A DNA stretch of 64,000 nt from Sphingobacterium sp. ML3W (GCF_029542085.1 NZ_CP107036.1:4092001-4156000), one strand, 5' to 3'. Numbered from the stretch's first letter, positions 32,141 to 42,322 are shown. A program made the numbers and translations. The notes: generated from the sequence alone by a model not told the origin.

Positions 32141-34231
32141 TTAGTGGTTGATCCCTTCTAGTTTAAACAGAAAAGCATATTCCATCGCAATTTCTTTCAA
32201 GTAATCAAATCTGCCCGAAGCACCTCCATGTCCATAATCCATATCTGTCTTCAAGAGCAAAATGGAACTCCCGGTTTTGACCGTCCGTAATTTTGCGACC
32301 CATTTGGCGGGCTCAAAATATTGAACCTGGCTATCGTGCAATCCCGTTGTAACCAGTAAATTTGGATATTCTTTCGGCTCGATATTCTCATAAGGTGAAT
32401 AACTTTTCATATAAAAATAAGCATCAGACTCATTGGGATTGCCCCATTCATCATACTCATTTGTTGTTAATGGTATTGTCTCATCCAACATGGTATTCAC
32501 AACATCCACAAATGGCACCTGCGCTATAATGCCCTGATATTGCGCTGCTGCAATATTTGCAACTACGCCCATCAGAAGTCCTCCGGCACTGCCTCCTTGC
32601 GCATAAAGATGGTCTGGTGATGTATAACGCTTTTCAATAAGACACTTACCACAATCCACAAAATCATAAAAAGTATTCATTTTACGCATCATCTTTCCAT
32701 CCTCGTACCACTGACGCCCCATTTCTTCGCCGCCGCGAATATGGGCCAATGCATATATAAAACCGCGATCCAATAAACTCAACCGATTACTGGAAAAACT
32801 AGGATCCATAGATGCTCCATAAGAACCATAGGCATATTGCAATAAGGGAGCTGTGCCATCTAATTGAGTTCCCTCTTTATAAACAAGAGAAATAGGTACC
32901 CTTACACCATCCCTCGCCAAAGCATAGATACGTTCAGTCTTATAGGCACTTTGGTCATAGCCGCCCAAAACTTCCTGTTGTTTCAACAATGTTTTGCTGC
33001 GATCCTCCATATTATACTCGTATACGGAACTAGGTGTTACCAATGAAGTATATCCATAACGCAGTTTTTCGGAATTGTATTCAACATTTATCCCCGGATA
33101 CACTGTATAGGCCACCTCTCCAAAATCTAGATAATGTTGTTCTTGGCTGTTCAGATCATAAATTGCCAGCTGTGTTAATCCATCTTTTCGTTCAGCTATT
33201 GCCAAAAATGATCTGAATTCCTCAATATCGCTCACGAGGACGTCTGGCCGATGCGCTATAAATATGGTCCAATATTCCCGATCTGTTTTGTCCAATGGGC
33301 ATTGCATAATTCGGAAATTAATCGCATCATCATTAGTCAATATTAAAAAACGATCTTGTAAAGGAACTATGGTATAAAGCACATCATTTCGACGTGGTTG
33401 AAAGACCTTAAAATCATTATTGGGAAGATCAGCATCCAACAGCCATATTTCAGAAGACAGGGTCCCCTCCGAACTGATAATAATGTATTTGCCATTTTTT
33501 GATTTACCAACTGCGATATAATTTGTGTTATCTTTTTCCTCATACACAGACACATCTGTAGAGACATCGGTTCCCAGTGTATGTCGCATAATTTTTTCAC
33601 TCAGTAATGTTACTGGGTTCTTGGCTGTATAAAACAGGGTCTGGTTATCATTAGCCCAAATTGCAGCACCTTCGGTATTAGCGATCCGATCGGGATAGAT
33701 CTCACCTGTCTCCAGATTCTTGATATATACCGTGTATTCCCTTCGGGAAACTGTATCCACACTAAAAGCCAATAAGCGATTGTCAGGACTGATCGAAAAG
33801 CCTTTTGCTGCATAATAGGCATAGCCTTGTGCGAGATGATCTATATCCAATAATAGCTCTTCGTCAGCATCCAACGTCCCTTTCTTACGGCAAAATTTGA
33901 AATATTGATTCCCCTCCTCTGTTCTACTGTAATAATAGTAACCATTTTTAAAATAGGGTACTGACTCATCTTTTTCCTTGATACGAGATTTCATTTCCCG
34001 GAATAAGTCTTCCTGAAAAGATTCCGTCTCCTTTAACATCGCGGTAGTATAGGTATTCTCCGCAGCCAGATAGTCTATAACTTCTGCTGATCGTTGTCCT
34101 TTTTTGAAATAGTCAATCATCCAGTAATAATCGTCAACGACTGTATCACCATGAATTTGTCTTTTATAAGGATGCACTGCAGCTATTGGGGCCGAAACTT
34201 CGGGCCACTGTATATTTTTGTTATGTTGCAT
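32141..34231 (-). CDS. S9 family serine peptidase (oligopeptidase B-like)
   Basis: A 696-residue prolyl oligopeptidase-family enzyme that probably cleaves short peptides after basic residues. The start is the ATG at 34231 (MQHNKNIQWPEV); an upstream ATG adds 14 residues without support. A seven-bladed propeller spans about residues 70-420; the C-terminal hydrolase domain has the nucleophile Ser in QGGSAGGLLMG (near residue 540), Asp in GLHDSQVQYFEP and His in YGHGGASGRFD near the end. No signal peptide is seen, so it is cytoplasmic. Confidence 0.88.
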   Translation of the reverse strand: MQHNKNIQWPEVSAPIAAVHPYKRQIHGDTVVDDYYWMIDYFKKGQRSAEVIDYLAAENTYTTAMLKETESFQEDLFREMKSRIKEKDESVPYFKNGYYYYSRTEEGNQYFKFCRKKGTLDADEELLLDIDHLAQGYAYYAAKGFSISPDNRLLAFSVDTVSRREYTVYIKNLETGEIYPDRIANTEGAAIWANDNQTLFYTAKNPVTLLSEKIMRHTLGTDVSTDVSVYEEKDNTNYIAVGKSKNGKYIIISSEGTLSSEIWLLDADLPNNDFKVFQPRRNDVLYTIVPLQDRFLILTNDDAINFRIMQCPLDKTDREYWTIFIAHRPDVLVSDIEEFRSFLAIAERKDGLTQLAIYDLNSQEQHYLDFGEVAYTVYPGINVEYNSEKLRYGYTSLVTPSSVYEYNMEDRSKTLLKQQEVLGGYDQSAYKTERIYALARDGVRVPISLVYKEGTQLDGTAPLLQYAYGSYGASMDPSFSSNRLSLLDRGFIYALAHIRGGEEMGRQWYEDGKMMRKMNTFYDFVDCGKCLIEKRYTSPDHLYAQGGSAGGLLMGVVANIAAAQYQGIIAQVPFVDVVNTMLDETIPLTTNEYDEWGNPNESDAYFYMKSYSPYENIEPKEYPNLLVTTGLHDSQVQYFEPAKWVAKLRTVKTGSSILLLKTDMDYGHGGASGRFDYLKEIAMEYAFLFKLEGINH

Positions 34232-34490
34232 ATATAATATGAATGCGCTAAATCTCTTTTTAAATAAAAACAAATACGACTTGTATTTTGCTATTCGTCA
34301 TCACTCCCCAGAACATTGAATTTAATGCATTTCTAGAGAAATAGCAAAACTATATATAAACAGGAATAGATCGACTGTAAATATCCCCTTCATTTTGAAA
34401 TATATTATAAGCTGATCTATTTTGTATCCTTCATTATCTATATAAAGTCACTTTTAATAAAAATTAACAATTCAACAGGACCAATAATAC

Positions 34491-34498
34491 TATATTTG
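34491..34498 (+). promoter_or_regulatory. -7 element before the S8 protease gene
   Basis: TATATTTG fits the consensus; no -33 match. It supports the ATG at 34522 over a GTG at 34504, which would lie in or before the transcript start. Confidence 0.45.
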
Positions 34499-34521
34499 CT
34501 ACAGTGCTAGGAGAAAATTTT

Positions 34522-36147
34522 ATGAATTTAAAGAAATCACTATATCTGATTGCCTTGGGTGCTTTACCGATGACCTCGTTTGCTCAAGCTGAGGCTGTTC
34601 CTCTGAATTGGTATAACTTAGATTACAACACGGATGGTGTAATGGGTATCAGTACGGAGAAAGCGTATAAAACTTTATTAAAGGGAAAAAAATCAACACC
34701 TGTTATTGTCGGTGTATTAGACGGTGGTGTCGATGTTTTCCACGAAGATCTGAAGGATGTCGTTTGGATCAACACAAAAGACAGTGTTTCCAATGGGAAA
34801 GATGCTGATGGTAACGGCTATATCAATGACAAATATGGCTGGAACTTTATTGGTAACGCCGATGGAAAAGATGTTCAATTTGACAATCTGGAATTAACGA
34901 GGCAATTGCGGATTTTAGATAAAAAATTTGCCCATGTTACCCCAACCACTGAGCTGAATGAAGCGGACAGAAAGGCTTTTTTAGCGTATCAAGGAATGGT
35001 AGCAAAATACAAGAATAAGCTGGAAGAAGCCAAAATGGGACAGTTTTCCTATGACGCCCTTAAACGCAATTTGGACGCTGTGGTTCGTGAAATAGGCAAA
35101 AAACCTGAAGAAATCACATTGGCTGATCTAGAGAATTTCAACCCAAAATCGAACAATCAACGTATCGCTCTGGGCTATGCAAAAGACGAAATTCAAACGA
35201 ATGGTTTTGTCAAATTTTTTGACGATATCACCGAGGGAGCGAAGTATTTCAATGATCAAGTTGACTATCATTTAAATAAAGAATATGACTCCCGTCCCAT
35301 TATTGGCGACAATTATGAAGATGCTTCCGAACGTCATTACGGCAATGCGGATGTAAAGGGACCTGATGCGCTCCATGGAAGCCATGTTGCGGGCATCATC
35401 GGTGCTAAACGTAACAATAATATTGGTATAAACGGTGTTGCAGACAATGTCAAAATACTAACAGTACGTTTGGTTCCGGATGGCGATGAACGTGATAAAG
35501 ATGTCGCAAATGCGATCCGTTATGCAGTAGACAATGGAGCGAAAGTGCTCAATATGAGCTTTGGAAAAAGCTATGCACACAACAAGCAAACAGTGGATGA
35601 CGCTGTTAAATATGCTGAATCCAAAGATGTCCTACTGGTACATGCTGCCGGAAATGACAGTGAGGATAATGATGTGGAGCCCAATTTTCCAATGAAATAC
35701 TATACGAATGCGAAGGGGGATACCACAGGAATAGCAAATAATTGGATCACTGTTGGCGCAAGTGGTTTACATCCGGACAACGAACTTCTAGCAGACTTTT
35801 CCAATTATGGCAAAAAAACAGTTGATGTTTTTGCTCCGGGGGTTCGGATTAATTCTACTATTCCAGATTCAAAATATAAAGAAGAGCAAGGTACAAGTAT
35901 GGCTGCCCCTGTCGTTGCGGGACTAGCAGCTATGATACGCTCTTATTACCCTAACCTCTCTGCAACAGAAACCAAGCAGATTATTCTGGAATCTGTTGTA
36001 AAACCGGAACAAACGGTCCAGGTAAAAATTAGTGAAGAGGCTACAAAAACCGTCAAATTTGCAGATATTTCTGTAACCGGAGGGATTGTCAATGCATATA
36101 ACGCCATCATAAAGGCCGAAGAATTTAGTAATAAAAAGAAAAAATAA
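34522..36147 (+). CDS. secreted S8 family serine protease (subtilase)
   Basis: A 541-residue exported protease with a signal peptide (about residues 1-22, ending SFAQ). The catalytic Asp is in GVLDGGVDVFHEDL (near residue 66), His in LHGSHVAGIIG (near 284), and Ser in GTSMAAPVVAG (near 457), with the oxyanion Asn in HAAGNDS. Asp and His are separated by about 220 residues, far more than the usual 30-60; the insert (KYKNKLEEAKMGQ region) is helical and charged. CTAGGAGA lies about 10 bases before the ATG. No sorting domain is visible at the C-terminus. Confidence 0.88.
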   Translation: MNLKKSLYLIALGALPMTSFAQAEAVPLNWYNLDYNTDGVMGISTEKAYKTLLKGKKSTPVIVGVLDGGVDVFHEDLKDVVWINTKDSVSNGKDADGNGYINDKYGWNFIGNADGKDVQFDNLELTRQLRILDKKFAHVTPTTELNEADRKAFLAYQGMVAKYKNKLEEAKMGQFSYDALKRNLDAVVREIGKKPEEITLADLENFNPKSNNQRIALGYAKDEIQTNGFVKFFDDITEGAKYFNDQVDYHLNKEYDSRPIIGDNYEDASERHYGNADVKGPDALHGSHVAGIIGAKRNNNIGINGVADNVKILTVRLVPDGDERDKDVANAIRYAVDNGAKVLNMSFGKSYAHNKQTVDDAVKYAESKDVLLVHAAGNDSEDNDVEPNFPMKYYTNAKGDTTGIANNWITVGASGLHPDNELLADFSNYGKKTVDVFAPGVRINSTIPDSKYKEEQGTSMAAPVVAGLAAMIRSYYPNLSATETKQIILESVVKPEQTVQVKISEEATKTVKFADISVTGGIVNAYNAIIKAEEFSNKKKK

Positions 36148-36224
36148 ATAATATTCTCATTTTTCGTATACCAAAACTATCTTTTGTCCGTTTAATTAAT
36201 TAACTTACAGGGACAAAACTTAAG

Positions 36225-36422
36225 ATGCTTATGGTAGAAAACTTTACCCAATCAGAAAACGAAGTTCAAAATTTACTAACCCAAAACGAGAAGGTAATGA
36301 CTGATGAGGATATAGAAAATGAATTGAAACTTCAATTACCCAAAATGTTGCTTAATCCAAGCAAGAAATGTATTGCGAATATCATGGCATATTCCAAACA
36401 AATGGAAAAAAGAAAGGCCTAA
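36225..36422 (+). CDS. small acidic-basic protein, 65 aa
   Basis: A short protein (start at 36225, or at the third codon, 36231) with an acidic first half (EDIENELK) and basic end (KQMEKRKA). It is predicted to be helical and has no membrane segment. It has its own terminator right at the stop codon, which favours a real gene. I do not recognise the family. Confidence 0.5.
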   Translation: MLMVENFTQSENEVQNLLTQNEKVMTDEDIENELKLQLPKMLLNPSKKCIANIMAYSKQMEKRKA

Positions 36423-36439
36423 TCTTGAGATTAGGCCTT
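36414..36439 (+). terminator. terminator after the 65-aa gene
   Basis: An 11-bp stem (AAGGCCTAATC) with a TTGA loop and T-rich tail. It includes the last codons of the gene. Confidence 0.75.
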
Positions 36440-36639
36440 ATTTATTGGAATAAAATCAACCCCATCCTCCATCATTTAAGTCGATAAATCGCGCCATAGC
36501 ATTCCTAAAATAATACCATAAGCCTCCTGTTATGCGAATTATTTTCATTATCTATTTATACTGTAAAAATCAATTTGATAAGCACTGAGTAAGCCGCAAG
36601 TTTTCTTTTTTAATGGAAATTTTGGCTAGTTTTGGAGTG

Positions 36640-37317
36640 ATGTTAAAACAAGAACGATACAAGGCTTTTGTGGAATATTTTACCAAAAATAATCCCGATG
36701 CGCAAACAGAGCTCAACTATAGTAATCCTTATGAATTACTCGTGGCTGTTATTCTGTCTGCCCAATGCACAGACAAGAGAATTAATCAGGTAACGCCAAA
36801 GCTATTTGAACGTTACCCGGATGCACAGACTTTAGCCGCTTCAAGCGTCGATGAAGTATTTACTTATATCCGCTCGGTAAGCTATCCAAATAACAAAGCC
36901 AAGCATCTGGTCGGAATGGCACAAATGCTTATTGAAAAATTTAACAATATCGTGCCTGAGCAGATTGAGGATTTGGTCAAGCTCCCCGGCGTAGGTAGAA
37001 AAACGGCCAATGTCATTTCGTCGGTGGTATATCATAATCCTGCAATGGCAGTCGATACGCATGTATTCCGTGTGGCTAACCGGCTTGGCTTAACCTACCG
37101 TGCAACAACTCCGTTGGCGGTAGAGAAACAATTAGTCAAAAATCTCCCGAAAGAAACTATTGCTGTTGCGCACCATTGGTTGATCTTGCATGGACGATAT
37201 ATTTGTCTGGCCCGAAAACCACTTTGCGAAAAATGCCCGATTACCTACATGTGTAAATACTTTGAGAAAACCCATCACATAAAAAGTGCTCCAAGCGCGA
37301 TAGAAATAAAAAACTAA
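36640..37317 (+). CDS. nth: endonuclease III
   Basis: A base-excision DNA glycosylase with AP-lyase activity for oxidised pyrimidines. The ATG at 36640 (MLKQERYKAF) matches the usual N-terminus and gives 225 residues; an ATG at 36613 adds 9. The helix-hairpin-helix LPGVGRKTANVI (near residue 113) contains the catalytic Lys, the catalytic Asp is in AVDTHVFRVANR, and a C-x6-C-x2-C-x5-C cluster ligates 4Fe-4S near residue 190. A TAGTTTTG element ends 5 bases before the ATG, so the mRNA may be leaderless. recA follows after 67 bases. Confidence 0.93.
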   Translation: MLKQERYKAFVEYFTKNNPDAQTELNYSNPYELLVAVILSAQCTDKRINQVTPKLFERYPDAQTLAASSVDEVFTYIRSVSYPNNKAKHLVGMAQMLIEKFNNIVPEQIEDLVKLPGVGRKTANVISSVVYHNPAMAVDTHVFRVANRLGLTYRATTPLAVEKQLVKNLPKETIAVAHHWLILHGRYICLARKPLCEKCPITYMCKYFEKTHHIKSAPSAIEIKN

Positions 37318-37384
37318 TTTTTTTAGTGATAATATTTGGTTTATTCTTTTTTATTTTTAATTTTGATAAATATATACTAAAAAT

Positions 37385-38410
37385 ATGAGCAACACAGATA
37401 AGTTAAAAGCGTTACAGCTGACGTTAGATAAATTGGAAAAGAGCTTTGGAAAAGGTTCGATTATGAAATTAGGAGATACAGCTGTTGAGCCTATCGAGGC
37501 GATTTCTACAGGGTCCTTAGGATTGGATATTGCTTTGGGAATTGGCGGTGTTCCAAAAGGACGTATCATTGAAATATATGGACCTGAATCTTCGGGTAAA
37601 ACGACATTAGCAACACACATTGTTGCTGAAGCACAGAAAAAAGGCGGTATTGCAGCAATTATTGATGCTGAACACGCTTTTGACAAATATTACGCACAAA
37701 AGCTTGGTGTTGATGTTGAGAACTTATTAATTTCTCAACCAGATAATGGTGAACAAGGTTTAGAAATTGCCGACAATTTAATTCGCTCAGGTGCAATTGA
37801 TGTTATTGTAATTGACTCTGTAGCTGCATTAGTACCTAAAGGTGAGATTGAAGGTGAAATGGGTGATTCAAAAATGGGTCTTCAAGCACGTTTAATGTCT
37901 CAAGCATTACGTAAGTTGACCGGAACAATTTCCAAAACAAACTGTTGTTGTATTTTCATCAACCAATTACGTGAAAAGATTGGCGTGATGTTCGGTAACC
38001 CTGAAACAACAACTGGTGGTAATGCATTGAAGTTCTATGCTTCTGTACGTTTGGATATCCGTCGTACATCACAGATTAAAGATTCTGACGAGGTATCTGG
38101 TAACCGTGTAAAAGTTAAAATTGTAAAAAATAAAGTAGCGCCGCCTTTCCGTATTGCGGAGTTTGATATCATCTTTGGTGAAGGTATCTCAAAAGTCGGT
38201 GAAATCATTGACTTAGGTGTTGAATATGGCATCATCAAAAAAGCAGGTTCTTGGTTTAGCTATGGTGAAACCAAATTAGGACAAGGTAGAGATGCTGTAA
38301 AAGCCTTATTGTTTGACAATCCAGATCTAATGGATGAACTTGAGGCAAAAATCCGTACTGAAGTAACAGGAGAAGATCCAATGCTTCATGCAGAGGAAAA
38401 TGAAGACTAG
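37385..38410 (+). CDS. recA: recombinase RecA
   Basis: Central recombinase and SOS co-protease. 341 residues with Walker A GPESSGKTT (near residue 66), the loop NCCCIFINQLREKIGVMFG with L2 region, and ITGGNALKFYASVRLDIRR. An unusual triple Cys (NCCCIF) precedes the Walker B-like strand. It ends in an acidic tail (EENED). It may be read with nth; no LexA-type box was recognised upstream. Confidence 0.97.
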   Translation: MSNTDKLKALQLTLDKLEKSFGKGSIMKLGDTAVEPIEAISTGSLGLDIALGIGGVPKGRIIEIYGPESSGKTTLATHIVAEAQKKGGIAAIIDAEHAFDKYYAQKLGVDVENLLISQPDNGEQGLEIADNLIRSGAIDVIVIDSVAALVPKGEIEGEMGDSKMGLQARLMSQALRKLTGTISKTNCCCIFINQLREKIGVMFGNPETTTGGNALKFYASVRLDIRRTSQIKDSDEVSGNRVKVKIVKNKVAPPFRIAEFDIIFGEGISKVGEIIDLGVEYGIIKKAGSWFSYGETKLGQGRDAVKALLFDNPDLMDELEAKIRTEVTGEDPMLHAEENED

Positions 38411-38437
38411 TTGCTGTAAAAATTAGTATAATGTAGG

Positions 38438-38461
38438 TAGCCATCCTTTTTGGGATGGCTA
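38438..38461 (+). terminator. recA terminator
   Basis: TAGCCATCC with GGATGGCTA around a T5 loop, then ATTCTATTTT. Confidence 0.75.
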
Positions 38462-38618
38462 TTCTATTTTATTACCTCCTCCTCTCGCAAAGCTCCGATT
38501 AAGTTTAAATGATTATTTTGTTACATGTCCAAAGTTTTGAGTTTGTACGCTATGATTTTAGTATTTTTAGCGGAGCGAACATAAATCGCTGACTTCATTC
38601 TAAACTTAACTTTGAAAA

Positions 38619-39386
38619 ATGAACCGTAAGCTAATTGCATTTCTTTTGATCCTTTTTGGATCAGTATTCCATCTCAGTGCACAAAGACTCCGCGTACTTT
38701 CCTTCAATATTCATCATGGGAATCCACCCTCAGAAAAGGAATCTGTTGTCAATCTCGATACCATCGCTCAAATTATTAAAAACAGTAATGCGGACCTAGT
38801 CGGTTTGCAAGAAATTGATGTCAACCTAGGGCGCTCTTACAACGAGGATCAAGCGAAAAAACTAGCTGAACTAACAGGAATGCACTACATTTTCTCAAAA
38901 GGAATAGACCTTGAAAAAGGTGAATATGGCACAGCGATATTATCGAAACATCCGATAGAACGCGTAGAAAAACATTTTCTACCTTCTCCTGTTGAAAGCG
39001 AACGTCGAAGCTTATCCATTATTGAAGTGCGTATCAACAATAAGAAAATCTTATTTGCGAACACCCACCTAGATCTAAAAGACAAGAACAAAATCGCACA
39101 GGCAAAGTTCATTACATCACGTTTCAAAAATGAAAAGCTACCGACGATCCTGGTCGGCGATTTAAACTCCGAACCCACTGATCCTGCGATTAAAGAGCTT
39201 GGCATGTTATTCACAAAAACGACTAGCAAAAATGGCTTAACCTTTCCACAAGATAAGCCTAATACCGAAATAGACTATATTATGGTCAATACGTCATCAC
39301 ATCCAAAATTCTTCAACCATCGTGTCCTTGAAGAGAAATATGCGAGCGATCATCGACCATTATATGTTGAAATCGAAATTAAATAA
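38619..39386 (+). CDS. exported endonuclease/exonuclease/phosphatase family protein
   Basis: A 255-residue EEP-superfamily phosphodiesterase with a signal peptide (residues 1 to about 20, ending HLSAQ). Motifs: SFNIHHG (metal/Asn site), GLQEID (Glu metal ligand, near residue 70), GDLNSEPTD (near 180) and SDHRPLYVEI at the end (His). The family covers nucleases, sphingomyelinases and inositol phosphatases, so the substrate is open. It is 6 bases before a metallophosphoesterase, so they form an operon. TAACTTTG ends 4 bases before the ATG, so the mRNA may be leaderless. Confidence 0.86.
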   Translation: MNRKLIAFLLILFGSVFHLSAQRLRVLSFNIHHGNPPSEKESVVNLDTIAQIIKNSNADLVGLQEIDVNLGRSYNEDQAKKLAELTGMHYIFSKGIDLEKGEYGTAILSKHPIERVEKHFLPSPVESERRSLSIIEVRINNKKILFANTHLDLKDKNKIAQAKFITSRFKNEKLPTILVGDLNSEPTDPAIKELGMLFTKTTSKNGLTFPQDKPNTEIDYIMVNTSSHPKFFNHRVLEEKYASDHRPLYVEIEIK

Positions 39387-39392
39387 CCCATT

Positions 39393-40574
39393 ATGAATTT
39401 TAATAGAAGAAGATTTTTAGAAGCGCTAGCGCTGGCAGGAATTACATTGCCCAATATCAGCGTCGCTAAAGAAAAAGAAACAGAAAATCCGGAAGGAGAT
39501 TTTAGTTTTATAGTCCCCGCTTATTTACAGAATCAGACAGAGACGGGCATCAGCATCTTTACAATCTTGAGCAAACCTGCTGTAGCTCGGCTGGAAATCC
39601 TTGACAATGCAGGTAATGTACAGCAAACGATCCACCAATCCGAAGATGGTATGATTAATGCAAATACAGATTTCTTTCATTTTACCGTCGAGGAAGCCCC
39701 CAGATCTTTCCGCTATCGCATCAAGGCAAAAGAAATTCAAAAATTCGATCCCTATAAGATTGTCTATGCACAAGAAATCGAAACGCCAATCTTTGAGGCC
39801 AAGCTGGCGAAAAATAATCAAGAACAAATTCGTTGCCTGGTCTATAATGATGTTCATGAAGAAAAAAGTAGCTATCGCGATCTTGTCCCCAATCAAGACA
39901 CCTCAATCTATGATTTCTTTGTCCTGAATGGAGACTCTTTTCATTATGTGAGCAATCAGGAAGACATTACAGAAAAATTATTGAAGCCTATCGAATTTAT
40001 TGCGACAGGCAAACCTTTCATTATGAACCGTGGAAACCATGAAACGAGAGGTTCCTTTGCCCGCAATTTCAAACGGTATTTCGGCTATCCCAACAATAAA
40101 TATTACCAAGCTTTCAAAAGGGGGCCTATTTTTTGGATTATGCTAGACAGCGGTGAGGATAAACCAGACAGCCATGAAGTGTATGCTGGTACCGTAGATT
40201 ACGACAATTACAGAAAAGAACAGGCGAAGTGGCTGGAAACGGTATTACAATGTAAAGAAAGAAAGTCTGCCCAACACACAGTAGTTATCAGCCATATCCC
40301 TATATTCCATTCAGATGAATGGCATGGCACATTGCATAATCGGGAATGCTTCCATCCTTTGTTTCAGAAATATAAAATAGATGCAATGGTCTCTGGCCAT
40401 ACGCATCGATATGGATACTATCCAGCAGATAAGGACCACAATTATCCTGTATTTATAGGCGGTGGCCCAAAGGCTGGAAAAAGGACCATTATCGACATTT
40501 CGGGATCTGCCAAATCACTGGCTATTCGAATGACCCGAGACGACGGAACTGAACTGGGAAAGTTTACAAAATAA
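39393..40574 (+). CDS. Tat-exported metallophosphoesterase
   Basis: A 393-residue calcineurin-type phosphoesterase with a twin-arginine signal (NRRRFLEALALAG, residues 4-16). After a beta-rich N-terminal domain (about 30-140), the metal-binding motifs follow: NDVHEE (D-x-H), NGDSFHYV, NRGNHETRG, ISHIPIFHS and SGHTHRYGYY. It is probably periplasmic and acts on phosphate esters or phosphodiesters after the EEP protein in front of it. A terminator follows the stop. Confidence 0.87.
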   Translation: MNFNRRRFLEALALAGITLPNISVAKEKETENPEGDFSFIVPAYLQNQTETGISIFTILSKPAVARLEILDNAGNVQQTIHQSEDGMINANTDFFHFTVEEAPRSFRYRIKAKEIQKFDPYKIVYAQEIETPIFEAKLAKNNQEQIRCLVYNDVHEEKSSYRDLVPNQDTSIYDFFVLNGDSFHYVSNQEDITEKLLKPIEFIATGKPFIMNRGNHETRGSFARNFKRYFGYPNNKYYQAFKRGPIFWIMLDSGEDKPDSHEVYAGTVDYDNYRKEQAKWLETVLQCKERKSAQHTVVISHIPIFHSDEWHGTLHNRECFHPLFQKYKIDAMVSGHTHRYGYYPADKDHNYPVFIGGGPKAGKRTIIDISGSAKSLAIRMTRDDGTELGKFTK

Positions 40575-40605
40575 TAAAGGCACTCCATAACGGAGTGCCT
40601 TTATT
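40573..40605. terminator. terminator between phosphoesterase gene and pruA
   Basis: A 14-bp stem (AATAAAGGCACTCC) with a short loop, between converging genes. Confidence 0.7.
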
Positions 40606-40684
40606 ATTTTGAATGTATCTGCTATCGTCGATAGCGCTTGAAACCAGGCTATGGTTACCGCCGTACAGGATAATTCGATTTATT

Positions 40685-42322
40685 TTATTCACCTTTTTCT
40701 AAGAAAGGGTATCTGTAATCCGTATCTGGATTGAACGTTTCTTTGATTGTACGAGGAGATACCCAACGCAACAAGTTGATCATAGATCCAGCTTTGTCGT
40801 TTGTACCTGAACCTCTCGCACCACCAAATGGTTGTTGACCTACCACAGCTCCAGTACATTTATCATTCACATAGAAGTTACCCGCAGCATGTCTCAATTT
40901 ATCTGTAGCTAAATTAATAGCATAGCGGTCTTGTGCGATAATTGAACCAGTCAATGCATAGATAGAAGTTGTATCAACGATATCTAATGTTTCCTCGAAC
41001 TTAGCGTCTTCATAAACGTATACGGTCAATACTGGACCGAACAATTCTTCGACCATTGTTTCGTAATCTGGCTTTGAAGCTTCAATGATCGTTGGATGAA
41101 TGAAATAGCCTTTAGACTTATCATAAGTACCACCAACTACGATCTCTGCCTCATTGGATTCTTTTGCACGATCGATGTATTTTGCTAATTTATCAAATGA
41201 TTTCTCGTCGATAACCGCATTGAAAAAATTTGTAAAATCTTCAGTTCCACCTATTGTAAATGACTTCACATCATTAGTCATAGACTCCTTTAATGCTGGC
41301 CATAATGATTTAGGAATATATGCACGTGAAGCTGCTGAACATTTTTGACCTTGGTATTCAAATGCTCCACGAACCAAAGCTGTATTTGCAGCTTTTAGAT
41401 CAGCTGAAGGGTGCACAACAATAAAATCTTTACCACCTGTCTCACCAACAATACGTGGATAAGTTTTATAACGATGGATATTGTCACCGATAGTTTTCCA
41501 GATATCTTGGAATACACCTGTTGAACCGGTAAAGTGGATACCAGCAAAATCAGGATGTTGGAAAATCACATCACCAGCATCTGGTCCCGAAACATACACT
41601 AAATTGATAACACCATCCGGAAGTCCAGCTTCACGGAAGATTTTCATCAGTACGTTTGCTGAGTAGATCTGCGTATTAGATGGTTTCCATACAACAACAT
41701 TTCCCATCATAGCAACACATGAAGGTAAGTTACCTGCAATAGCTGTAAAATTGAATGGTGTCAACGCAAACACAAAGCCTTCAAGAGGACGTTGTTCTAC
41801 ACGGTTCCATACACCTTTTCCAGATACAGGAGGTTGTTGCTTATAGATTTCGCTCATATATTGCACGTTGAAACGCAAGAAATCTATAATCTCACAAGCT
41901 GAGTCAATTTCCGCTTGATATGGGTTCTTCGATTGACCCAACATTGTCGCAGCATTTAACTCATAGCGGTATTTCCCTGAAATCAATTCAGCTGCTTTCA
42001 AGAATATCGCCGCACGATCTTCCCATGCTAGATTTTCCCAATCCTTTTTAGCTGCCAAAGCAGCATTGATTGCATCTGTTACATGAGATTTCTCGCCTTG
42101 ATTGTATTGACCTAAAATATGTTGATGGTCATGTGGAGGAGCTAGGGTTACTTTTTTAGAAGTAGTTATTTCTTTACCACCAATATACATTGGGATATCG
42201 ATTTGTTTCGAACGTGCTTCATCAATTGCTGCTTTCAACAACTTACGTTCTTTCGTTCCGACAGCGTAAGTATACACCGGTTCATTTGCAGGAACAGGAA
42301 CTGTAAAAAATCCTTTAGACAT
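40685..42322 (-). CDS. pruA: L-glutamate gamma-semialdehyde dehydrogenase
   Basis: Oxidises pyrroline-5-carboxylate (as the semialdehyde) to glutamate with NAD in proline and arginine breakdown. 545 residues, typical for the long single-function form. Catalytic Cys in GQKCSAASRAYIP (near residue 325), Glu motif VGETGGKDFIVVHP (near 290), and NFTAIAGNLPS near 205. No proline dehydrogenase gene is nearby. Confidence 0.94.
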   Translation of the reverse strand: MSKGFFTVPVPANEPVYTYAVGTKERKLLKAAIDEARSKQIDIPMYIGGKEITTSKKVTLAPPHDHQHILGQYNQGEKSHVTDAINAALAAKKDWENLAWEDRAAIFLKAAELISGKYRYELNAATMLGQSKNPYQAEIDSACEIIDFLRFNVQYMSEIYKQQPPVSGKGVWNRVEQRPLEGFVFALTPFNFTAIAGNLPSCVAMMGNVVVWKPSNTQIYSANVLMKIFREAGLPDGVINLVYVSGPDAGDVIFQHPDFAGIHFTGSTGVFQDIWKTIGDNIHRYKTYPRIVGETGGKDFIVVHPSADLKAANTALVRGAFEYQGQKCSAASRAYIPKSLWPALKESMTNDVKSFTIGGTEDFTNFFNAVIDEKSFDKLAKYIDRAKESNEAEIVVGGTYDKSKGYFIHPTIIEASKPDYETMVEELFGPVLTVYVYEDAKFEETLDIVDTTSIYALTGSIIAQDRYAINLATDKLRHAAGNFYVNDKCTGAVVGQQPFGGARGSGTNDKAGSMINLLRWVSPRTIKETFNPDTDYRYPFLEKGE

